The translations under genes were made by a program, and so were the position numbers. Of a stretch of 64,000 nucleotides of DNA, positions 19,046 to 28,385 are shown one piece after another. Origin of the DNA: Streptomyces barkulensis. GTDB lineage: Bacteria; Actinomycetota; Actinomycetes; Streptomycetales; Streptomycetaceae. The stretch is from assembly GCF_002843305.1 (NCBI RefSeq), contig NZ_PGSG01000091.1, forward strand, positions 55,131 through 119,130, in the 5' to 3' direction. The notes under the pieces are model-generated. The model made no database searches. It was not told the DNA's origin and saw only the letters and a program-made list of their open reading frames with translations. Positions within the stretch are counted from its first letter, which is position 1, and the number at the start of each line of letters is the position of its first letter.

Positions 19046-20860
19046 ATGGGGGAGTGCGTGGCGGCCCGGCTGGGGGCGGCGGTCGCGGAGCACCGGTTCG
19101 TCAATGTGACCGGACCTCCGGGTGTGGGGAAGAGCAGGCTCGTCGCGGGGCTGGCGGACGCGCGGCTCGTCGACCTGGACGACGGGGCCGGGATGCCGCC
19201 GGGGGGACTGCCCGGCGCACTGGCCGGCGCCGGCGGGCGGCTCCTCGTCGTGGACGGGGTGGACGGACGGCGGCGGCTGGAGGCCCTCGGTGCCGCTCTG
19301 GACGCCGTCCCCGCCGCGGGGTGCCGCCTCGTCGTCGTCAGCCGCGGGCCGGTGGCGGTGGACCCGGCGTGGGGCGGCCGGGACATCGCGCGCGTACCGG
19401 TGCCGCCGCTGCCGGACACCGCCGTCGTGAAGCTGGCCGAGACCTGGTGCGCGGATCCCGGGGCGCGGAAGCTGGCCGTGCGGCTCGCCTGCGGTGTGCC
19501 GTTCGTCGCCGAGGCGGTGTGCCGGGCGGTGCTGGCGGGGGCGCCGGCCTCGGCTCCGGGAGCGGTGGCCGACCGGGTCGCCGGCGAGCTGATGGGGCGC
19601 CTGGCCCGGGAGGCGCCGGGGCGCCGCTGGCAGCACGCCCTGCGGCTGCTGGCCACGGTGGGGGCCGGCGACGAACGGCTGCTGTCGGCGGGACCGGAGG
19701 TGTTCGACGTGCTGGCCGGCCTCAGCGTCGTGCGCCGGGGCGCGCTCGGGCTGAGCGTCGAGGAGCCGTACCGGCAGCTGCTGGAGCTGGCCTACCGGTG
19801 GCGTTCCCCGGACGCGCACGGCACCGCCCGCACCCGCGCCTCCGGCTACCGCGTCGGGCTGCTGGCCGGGGCCCGTGAACCGGAGGAGCGCGCGGACCTG
19901 GTGGAGCAGGCCCTGTTCCTGACCGGCGACCCGGTCCTGCGCGGATCGCTGTTCCCCTCCGACCGGCCGCCGGCCGCCGTGGAGCGGGCCGGCCCCTCGG
20001 ACGCCGCGCCCATCGGCCGGCTGCTGCGGCGGTGGGCCGCGCGGGGCGGCTTCGACCTCCGCCGCGCCGAGCGCCTGACGGAGCACTGGCAGACCGAGGC
20101 GTTCCACATCGCCCGGGACGGCGACGGCCGGGTCGTCGGGCTGGCGAGCCTGCTCCCCATGAGCGGATGCGGCGCGGACGGCGTCGAGCCGCTGCTCCAG
20201 CAGCACGCCGACGCGCTCGTCGACGCGGGACGGGCCGGCGGGCTGTTCCTGGGCGCGGCGTTCTGCCCGGACCGGGCCACGCACGCGCACCTTCTGCGGC
20301 ACGTCCTGAGACAGGCCGTGCTCGACGGCCCGCTGGTGGTCTCGACGGCGACGCCCGAGTACCAGTCGCTGCTGGGAAGCCTGGGGTTCCGGCGGCACGG
20401 AAGCGTCCGGGACGACGTCTACCGGTGCGGGCGCCGTCCCGAGGTCTACAGCAACGACATGCGTCCGGAGGCCCTGCCCCGGTGGCTGCGGAGCATCACG
20501 CGGGAGGACCCGCCGGCGCGGGCCGGTACCGCGACGGTGCGGCAGTGGATCGGACAGGCCCTGGGTCAGTTGCACGACACCCGCGCCCTGGCCCGGAGCC
20601 CGCTGCTGGCCCACCCCGAGGCGGCGACCGCGACCGCCCTGCGCCGCCGGCTGTGCGACGCCGTGCGGATCCTCGCCGTGAGCGACGACCCCGCCGACGC
20701 CGAGGCGGGCGCGATTCTGCGGGCGTACTACCTCGAGCGGGGCCCCACCCACCGGCACGTCGCGGCACGGCTGCATCTGAGCCGTGCCACCTACTTCCGC
20801 CGTCTCGACCGGGGACTGACCGCGCTGGCCGACATGTGGGAGAGGCCGTTCCCGCCGTGA
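19046..20860 (+). CDS. P-loop ATPase with GNAT-like middle and C-terminal helix-turn-helix
   Basis: Not recognised as a named family. Of 604 residues, the first ~250 form a STAND/AAA-like ATPase (Walker A TGPPGVGKSRL, Walker B-like LLVVDGVDG, then a winged-helix-like stretch). Residues ~320-460 resemble an acetyltransferase core (FHIARDGDGRVVGLASLLPM and TATPEYQSLLGSLGFRRHGS). The last ~60 residues (GPTHRHVAARLHLSRATYFR) look like a sigma-region-4/LuxR-type DNA-binding helix-turn-helix. ATG 19046 follows GAGGGGG. The order suggests an ATP-gated transcription regulator that senses an acyl-CoA or amine ligand, which is inference. No neighbour is clearly linked. Confidence 0.75.
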   Translation: MGECVAARLGAAVAEHRFVNVTGPPGVGKSRLVAGLADARLVDLDDGAGMPPGGLPGALAGAGGRLLVVDGVDGRRRLEALGAALDAVPAAGCRLVVVSRGPVAVDPAWGGRDIARVPVPPLPDTAVVKLAETWCADPGARKLAVRLACGVPFVAEAVCRAVLAGAPASAPGAVADRVAGELMGRLAREAPGRRWQHALRLLATVGAGDERLLSAGPEVFDVLAGLSVVRRGALGLSVEEPYRQLLELAYRWRSPDAHGTARTRASGYRVGLLAGAREPEERADLVEQALFLTGDPVLRGSLFPSDRPPAAVERAGPSDAAPIGRLLRRWAARGGFDLRRAERLTEHWQTEAFHIARDGDGRVVGLASLLPMSGCGADGVEPLLQQHADALVDAGRAGGLFLGAAFCPDRATHAHLLRHVLRQAVLDGPLVVSTATPEYQSLLGSLGFRRHGSVRDDVYRCGRRPEVYSNDMRPEALPRWLRSITREDPPARAGTATVRQWIGQALGQLHDTRALARSPLLAHPEAATATALRRRLCDAVRILAVSDDPADAEAGAILRAYYLERGPTHRHVAARLHLSRATYFRRLDRGLTALADMWERPFPP

Positions 20861-20894
20861 CCGCCGTGACCGCCGCCCCGCACCGCCCGCGGCC

Positions 20895-21560
20895 TCACAG
20901 CCGGGGGCGCACCCCCGGCTCGTCGCCGGCCGGCTTTCCGCGCAGCACCGGCAGCACGGCGCGTCCCAGGGCGTTCTCCAGCAGGAAGGCGAGCGCGGCG
21001 TAGCAGGCCAGCGCGGCCAGGACGAGACCGGTGACCCCGGCGGCGCTCTCCCAGGCGGGGGACGCGGTGAGCTCGGCTGTCCCGGTGACGGCGAAGCGGA
21101 CGGCCGAGAGGGTGACCACCGCCGCCGCCACGAGTTTTCCGCCGTCGGCCGCGGCGGCCACCAGCAGGGCGACGGCGGAGGCCAGCAGCGCCAGGCCCAG
21201 CGCGTCGCTGTGCGAGCCGGGCGGGGTGAGGGCGGTGGTGCCCGCGGCGACGGCCCAGGTACCCGCCAGCAGCCCCATCGCCGTACCCGCTCCGGGGTCC
21301 CGGCACAGGAAGCCGAGCACCGAAGCCAGCAGTTGCAGCGGCACCGTCAGCAGCAGTACGGCCAGGGCCACCAGGCGTCCCTCGTGGGGCCGGAGCCAGT
21401 CGAGCTGGAGCGCGGCGAAGAGGAAGGTGGCGAAGCCCAGGGCGAGGAAGCCCAGGGGCAGCGGGGTGGCGGTGGGCCGCAGGACGATCCGGGTGCGCCG
21501 CTCCGTCCCCGTCGGCCCCTCTCCCGTCTTCCCGGCCCCTGTCTCCTCCGTGCCCTCCAT
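20895..21560 (-). CDS. Six-segment integral membrane protein (GPR1/FUN34/YaaH-like)
   Basis: 221 residues, almost entirely hydrophobic after residue ~35, with about six membrane segments. The first begins PLPLGFLALGFATFLFAALQ, which resembles the NP-x-PLG start of acetate/succinate transporters of the GPR1/FUN34/YaaH family. Family assignment is tentative, and transport of acetate is only a family-based suggestion. ATG 21560 is chosen because it gives a short charged N-terminus directly before the membrane core. It is divergent from the chagasin-like gene and convergent with the P-loop protein. Confidence 0.65.
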   Translation of the reverse strand: MEGTEETGAGKTGEGPTGTERRTRIVLRPTATPLPLGFLALGFATFLFAALQLDWLRPHEGRLVALAVLLLTVPLQLLASVLGFLCRDPGAGTAMGLLAGTWAVAAGTTALTPPGSHSDALGLALLASAVALLVAAAADGGKLVAAAVVTLSAVRFAVTGTAELTASPAWESAAGVTGLVLAALACYAALAFLLENALGRAVLPVLRGKPAGDEPGVRPRL

Positions 21561-21784
21561 CGGCGTACCTCCGGTCGGTGTGCTCCACGACCGGGGACGG
21601 GTGCCCCGGAGCGGCGGCGGCCACACCGCCCGGCCGGGTGCACCGGAGGCGCCGGTCCGCAACCGGCCCGACACGCCGTCGCCCACCCGGCCGATCCGCC
21701 CCTGGCGCTCGCAGGACAGCGCGTTTGCGGAGCCTCGGAGGAGGTGTTCCACTGAGAGAAGCCGACCGATGATCTGGAAGAAGC

Positions 21785-22153
21785 ATGACGGACCGGGGCG
21801 GACGACAAGACGAAACGCGGCTCCGGTTCCGGGATGCGGGAAAGCCGGTGACACGGGGAGACGCGGGTTCTGTCGTCCACTGCGCACCGGGGGAATCTCT
21901 CCTGCTCCTCCTGGAGGAGATACCGGCGACGGGTTACGTCTGGAGCCTGAGTCTCAGCGGAGCACTGGAGGTCGTGTCCAGTGGTTACGACCAGTATCCG
22001 GAATCGCAGGTCGGTGGCGGCGGTGTGAGGTTCTTCCGCCTGCGGCTGCTGCGACCGCTCAATTCGCGCGCAGAAGCCGTGCTCAGGCGCCCCTGGGAGG
22101 GATGTGCTTCCGGGATCGACAAGGTCGAGTTCGACGTCAGACCGCCTCCCTGA
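21785..22153 (+). CDS. Chagasin-like (MEROPS I42) cysteine protease inhibitor
   Basis: Predicted tight-binding inhibitor of papain-family proteases. All three I42 loops can be seen in 122 residues: EIPATGYVW (the NPTTGY loop), VGGGGVRFFRL (the GxGG loop) and LRRPWEG (the RPW loop). No signal peptide is present, so it should stay in the cytoplasm. ATG 21785 follows GGAAGAAG. The papain-like protease gene starts 38 bp downstream on the same strand, so inhibitor and target are probably co-expressed. Base composition is visibly less GC-rich than neighbouring genes. Confidence 0.8.
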   Translation: MTDRGGRQDETRLRFRDAGKPVTRGDAGSVVHCAPGESLLLLLEEIPATGYVWSLSLSGALEVVSSGYDQYPESQVGGGGVRFFRLRLLRPLNSRAEAVLRRPWEGCASGIDKVEFDVRPPP

Positions 22154-22191
22154 AGCCCGAGCGGCACTTCGTGGTGGGAAGGGGATGCGCT

Positions 22192-23928
22192 GTGAGCGAT
22201 CTGGGCAGGGTTCAGGAGGCGATCCGGCGCTCGGGGGCCCGGTGGACCGCGCGTGAGACATCGGTTTCCAGGCTCACTCACGAGGAACGGCGCAGAAGGA
22301 CGGGCTACCTTCCGGGGCCCGGCGAGCCGAGCCTGGAAGAACGGGAGATACGCGGCCGGGAAAATCTCGGCACCGCACGCTCCGCAGCCGACCTGGGCGT
22401 CTCGAAAACCGTCGACTGGCGGGACAGGAACGGGCACAGTTATGTGTCCGCCGTCAAGGACCAGGGAAATTGCGGCGCATGCACGGCCTTCGGTACGTCA
22501 GCGACCATCAGCGCCATGGCTCGCATTCGGCACGGCACTCCATCGGAAATACCGCTGGACATCTCCGAGGCGCAGCTCTTCCGCTGCGGAGGGGCAGGGG
22601 ACTGTACGCACGGGATGTCCGTGAAAGCCGCTCTCCGATACGCAACCGACCCGGGTGCCGTCCCTTGCTGCGAGTACCCATACGTCGACGAGAACCGCGA
22701 TTGTGATCAACCGGTCTACTTCAGGGAGCACGCCACACGGATATCCGACTACAGCGTCCTCACGCACATCGACTGGATGAAGGAATGGCTGGACTACCGA
22801 GGGCCGCTGGTCACCAGTTTCACGGTTTACTGGGATTTCTACTTCTACGCCGGCGGTGTCTACAGCCATTCATGGGGGGAGGCGGGTTCCGGTCACTGCG
22901 TATGCGTGGTGGGGTACGACGACGACAAGAAGGCCTGGCTCTGCAAGAACAGCTGGGGAAGCGGCTGGGGGGAAGGCGGGTACTTCTGGATTGCATACGG
23001 GCAGTGCGGTATCGACGCCTGCATGTGGGGGATCGACCGGCTCGACAGGATCTACCTCCCGCACTGGATGATCATTGCGCACCAGGGTCATGGAAAAAGG
23101 GGCGAGCTCTGGTACACCCTCTTCGAGGACGGCTATCAGTGCCGTGATGCGCAGGTCCCCGGCGTCGGAATGTCGTGCACTCCCGCTCTGGCCTTCTACG
23201 GCGGGAAACTGCACTGCCTGCACCAGGGATACGGGCTGAGCGGAGAACTGTGGCACACCGTGTTCGAGGGCGGCGCCTGGTCCAGGGACACGAAGGTGCC
23301 CGAGATCAGGGTGTCCGGCAGTCCCGCTCTCGCCGTCCACGACGGGAAACTGCACTGCCTGCACCAGGGAAGCGGAAACAGCGGTCGACTCCGGCACACC
23401 GTCTTCGACGGCGACGGGTGGTCCACGGACACGGAGGTGTCGGGTTACGGCATGTCCGAGAGTCCCGCTCTCGCCGTCCACGACGGGAAACTGCACTGCC
23501 TGCATCAGGGGTACGGAAACAACGCCGAACTCTGGCACAAGATCTTCGACGGGAAAACCTGGTACTGGGACAAGAAGGTGGACGTTGGGTGCATGTCCAG
23601 CAGTCCCGCCCTTGCCGTCTACCACGGAGCACTGCACTGCACGCACCAAGGTCCGTCCGACAACGGGGAACTGTGGCACACGCGGTACGACGGCGTCTCC
23701 GGTACGTGGTCCGGGAAGAAGAAGGTGGCCGGTGTCGGCATGTCAGCCAGTCCGAGCCTTGCCGTCCATGACGACCTGTTGCACTGCTTTCACCAGGGGT
23801 ATGCCGATAACGGAGAGCTGTGGCACACACAGAGCGACGGAACCGGCTGGTCCCATGACCGGCAGATCCCCGGGATCGGCATGACGGACGGTCCGGCCCC
23901 GGTCGTTTATGGCAGTTACCCGCTGTGA
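22192..23928 (+). CDS. Papain-family (C1) cysteine protease with C-terminal propeller-like repeats
   Basis: Predicted active endopeptidase of 578 residues. Residues ~1-75 form a charged segment that may act as a propeptide; there is no signal peptide. The protease domain (~75-285) has the catalytic cysteine in QGNCGACTAFG, the histidine in GSGHCVCVVGYDDD and the asparagine in CKNSWGSGWGEGG. Residues ~290-578 hold about six repeats of ~47 residues with the core SPALAVHDGKLHCLHQG and GELWHT, as in lectin-like beta-propellers of the PLL type. GTG 22192 follows GGGAAGGGG. It is paired with the upstream chagasin-like inhibitor. AT content is higher than nearby, suggesting acquisition. Confidence 0.87.
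   Translation: MSDLGRVQEAIRRSGARWTARETSVSRLTHEERRRRTGYLPGPGEPSLEEREIRGRENLGTARSAADLGVSKTVDWRDRNGHSYVSAVKDQGNCGACTAFGTSATISAMARIRHGTPSEIPLDISEAQLFRCGGAGDCTHGMSVKAALRYATDPGAVPCCEYPYVDENRDCDQPVYFREHATRISDYSVLTHIDWMKEWLDYRGPLVTSFTVYWDFYFYAGGVYSHSWGEAGSGHCVCVVGYDDDKKAWLCKNSWGSGWGEGGYFWIAYGQCGIDACMWGIDRLDRIYLPHWMIIAHQGHGKRGELWYTLFEDGYQCRDAQVPGVGMSCTPALAFYGGKLHCLHQGYGLSGELWHTVFEGGAWSRDTKVPEIRVSGSPALAVHDGKLHCLHQGSGNSGRLRHTVFDGDGWSTDTEVSGYGMSESPALAVHDGKLHCLHQGYGNNAELWHKIFDGKTWYWDKKVDVGCMSSSPALAVYHGALHCTHQGPSDNGELWHTRYDGVSGTWSGKKKVAGVGMSASPSLAVHDDLLHCFHQGYADNGELWHTQSDGTGWSHDRQIPGIGMTDGPAPVVYGSYPL
23320..23504 (+). repeat. Near-identical 44-bp direct repeats inside the protease gene
   Basis: Positions 23320-23363 and 23461-23504 are essentially identical over 44 bp and lie exactly 141 bp (47 codons) apart. 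They encode the SPALAVHDGKLHCLH core of two successive propeller repeats. Such DNA-level identity points to recent duplication or gene conversion of the module. Confidence 0.85.
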
Positions 23929-23946
23929 AGCGGGCTGCGGAGGGCC

Positions 23947-24495
23947 TCAGGACACCATCTCCAGCAGTCTGGTGACCGTGCGCCAGTTGCGGCCGGTGAC
24001 GGTCGTACCGCGGCAGGCCGTCTCCAGCGCGCCGGGCAGCTTGCTGCGCCCCATGCCGTCCGGGAACCAGCAGTACAGCTCGCGCTCCCCCACCCGGAAC
24101 TCGTCGGGCGCGTACGCCGCCGCGTCCACCGCCGCCAGGCGCCCGCGGTCCGGCGCGCGGCCGAGGAAGAGGACCAGCAGCTTGGCCGGGTCGATGTCGG
24201 CGGCCGGGTACGGGCAGGCGTCGACCGCCGCGCGCAGTTCGCCGGAGGTGCGGACCAGGCAGGAGACGGTGAAGCCGAAGCGGGCGGCGATCGCCGCCTC
24301 CAGCTCGGCCGCCAGCTCGCCGGTGTCCCGCCGGCCCGCGCCGAAGACGGCGTTCCCGCTGTTGACGTAGGTGCGCACGTCCTGCCAGCCGAGCTCCGCC
24401 ATCACCTCGCGCAGCCCGGCCATGGGCACCTTCTTGTTCCCGCCGACGTTGATCCCGCGCAGCAGCGCCGCGTACCTCTCCGGCTGTCCCGTCAT
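23947..24495 (-). CDS. DUF1697 family protein
   Basis: Conserved bacterial protein of 182 residues and unknown function. The N-terminal hallmark RYAALLRGINVGGNKKVPMA is followed by a segment (QDVRTYVNSGNAVF) diagnostic of DUF1697. The C-terminus has the conserved GRNWRTVTRLLEM. ATG 24495 is chosen because the hallmark begins about seven residues later. It is convergent with the protease gene (18 bp between stops) and appears to be a single-gene unit. Confidence 0.88.
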   Translation of the reverse strand: MTGQPERYAALLRGINVGGNKKVPMAGLREVMAELGWQDVRTYVNSGNAVFGAGRRDTGELAAELEAAIAARFGFTVSCLVRTSGELRAAVDACPYPAADIDPAKLLVLFLGRAPDRGRLAAVDAAAYAPDEFRVGERELYCWFPDGMGRSKLPGALETACRGTTVTGRNWRTVTRLLEMVS

Positions 24496-24588
24496 GTCCG
24501 GCAGCCTAGCGGCGGGGGGTGACAGCACCGGCCGGAGCGCGGCGGTGCTGGGCAAGGCGGGCCTCCGGCCGGGCCGGGCCGGGCCGGG

Positions 24589-25887
24589 TCAGGACACCGG
24601 CCGGGAGTCGGCCCACACCGACTCCATCTCCTCGCGGTAGAGCTGGAACAGTCCGCTCTCGGCGGCCTCCCCCCGCGGGCCGCCCTGGACGGCTCCCCCC
24701 TGGACGGCTCCCCCCTGGACGGTTCCGCCCTGGACGATGTCCCGGCCGCCGCCGCGCAGCACGAAGACCGGGGCCTCCATCCCCCGGATGCGGCGCAGGT
24801 AGGACTGGACCACCGCGATGCCGTCCGGCCCGTCGCCGTCGACGAGGTAGGCGGTGAAGCGCGGGGTCTCGTCGAAGACGTGGATCTGGAAGGCGCCGGC
24901 GTCCCGCAGCCGGGAGCGCACCCGCCGCATGTGGAGGATGTTCATCTCCACCGAACGGCTCAGCTCGCCCTTCTTCAGTCCCAGCTCCCGCTCCCGGCGG
25001 CGCACCGCGCTGCTGGCCGGGTTGAGGAAGAGCAGCCGCACCCGGCAGCCGGACTCGGCCAGCCGCACCAGACGGCGTCCGGAGTAGTTCTGGACCAGCA
25101 GGTTCAGTCCGATGCCGATGGCGTCCAGCCGGCGCGCTCCGCCGAACAGGTCCTCGGCCGGGATCTGGCGCTGCAGGCGCACCCGGTCCGGGTGGACGCC
25201 GACGACGTCGGCGAAGCGGTCGCCGACCAGCTCCTCCACCGCGTCCACCGGCAGCCGGTGGGCGGAGGGGATGTCGCGGCCGGCGCCCAGCAGGTCCAGC
25301 AGCCGGGCCGAGATCCGCTCGGCCTGGGCGAGGACGGCCGGGGACAGCGCACGGTTGCGCGCCACCGCGCTGCGGGCGACCTCCAGCTCGTCCAGGGCCA
25401 GCTCCAGCTCCCGCCGCCCGTCGAAGTAGGGTTCGAAGCAGGGCCAGTGCTGCACCACCAGCTCGCGCAGCTGCGGCAGGGTCAGGAAGGACAGCAGGGT
25501 GTCGTCGGCCGGGTCGAGCAGATATCCCTTGCGGCGGCTGACCTCGCGTACGGCCGCGGCCCGCTGGACCCACTCCTGCCCGGTCGGGCCGGCCGCCGCC
25601 ACGACCCAGTCCTCGCCGTGCACCGGCTCGTAGATCGGCCGCAGCACCGCCGCGACCACGGCGCGCAGCCGCTGCTCGACGAGATTGAGCCAGATGTAGG
25701 CCCGTCCCGCCCGCTGGGCGCGCAGCCGCACCTCGGCCCACTCCTCGGCGCCCCAGGCCAGATCGGCGCCGATCTCCATCGGCCGGGCCAGGGAGACCGT
25801 GCCGGGCGGCACCGCTCCGGGCGCCCCGGCGGCACCGCTCTCGCCGCCCCCGTTCCCCGAGGGAAGCTCAAGCCCTCCCGAGCCCAC
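24589..25887 (-). CDS. SAV2148-type HEPN domain protein
   Basis: Streptomycete-conserved protein of 432 residues, known from genome annotation as the SAV2148 family with a HEPN-type helical domain; its biochemical role is not established. Recognised by GRAYIWLNLVEQRLRAVVAA, the block ending QLRELVVQHWP (an R-x5-H spacing as in HEPN RNases), and the C-terminal MNILHMRRVRSRLRD. GTG 25887 gives the expected VGSGGLELPSGN start; upstream codons look non-conserved. Close to the C-terminus is a short VQGG(T/A) repeat. It is divergent from glgX. Confidence 0.75.
   Translation of the reverse strand: MGSGGLELPSGNGGGESGAAGAPGAVPPGTVSLARPMEIGADLAWGAEEWAEVRLRAQRAGRAYIWLNLVEQRLRAVVAAVLRPIYEPVHGEDWVVAAAGPTGQEWVQRAAAVREVSRRKGYLLDPADDTLLSFLTLPQLRELVVQHWPCFEPYFDGRRELELALDELEVARSAVARNRALSPAVLAQAERISARLLDLLGAGRDIPSAHRLPVDAVEELVGDRFADVVGVHPDRVRLQRQIPAEDLFGGARRLDAIGIGLNLLVQNYSGRRLVRLAESGCRVRLLFLNPASSAVRRRERELGLKKGELSRSVEMNILHMRRVRSRLRDAGAFQIHVFDETPRFTAYLVDGDGPDGIAVVQSYLRRIRGMEAPVFVLRGGGRDIVQGGTVQGGAVQGGAVQGGPRGEAAESGLFQLYREEMESVWADSRPVS
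24685..24735. repeat. 15-bp tandem repeat in the HEPN gene
   Basis: About three and a half units of CCCTGGACGGCTCCC encode VQGG(T/A) repeats (minus strand) just before the C-terminal helix. It is an in-frame, probably length-variable linker. Confidence 0.75.
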
Positions 25888-25933
25888 CTGCGCACCGCCT
25901 TCCGGACCTGCTGTTCGATCAAGGAGCCTACTG

Positions 25934-25947
25934 CCCTCCCGGGAGGG
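25934..25947. promoter_or_regulatory. Perfect 14-bp palindrome between the HEPN gene and glgX
   Basis: CCCTCCCGGGAGGG lies in the divergent intergenic region, 47 bp before the HEPN start and 158 bp before glgX. It could be an operator acting on either gene. No regulator was matched. Confidence 0.35.
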
Positions 25948-26104
25948 GACGCAGCAGTATCCCGCCACCAAGTTCCTTTCTCCGTACGCTCATCCGGGGG
26001 AAGATGGATGCTGTGCCCATCCGGTGGCCGTCTCCCGCACCAGTCCTGCGCAAGGATGCAGCGAAAACGGGTAACGGGTAGAGACCGCGACAGGAAGAGT
26101 CGAC

Positions 26105-28219
<2,115 letters not shown>

Positions 28220-28385
28220 CCGGCCCCGCACGCCTCGGCCAGGCAGCCGACCGGCCCGGCCGCGCCGACCGGCCCGGCAGCCCGTACGGCCGGCCCCGCG
28301 CGCCCTCCCCGCGCGCCCTCCCCGGACGGGGATGTCGCCCGACAGGCGGCGGGTTCGGCGTGCACCCGCAGGGAACATGCACCAC

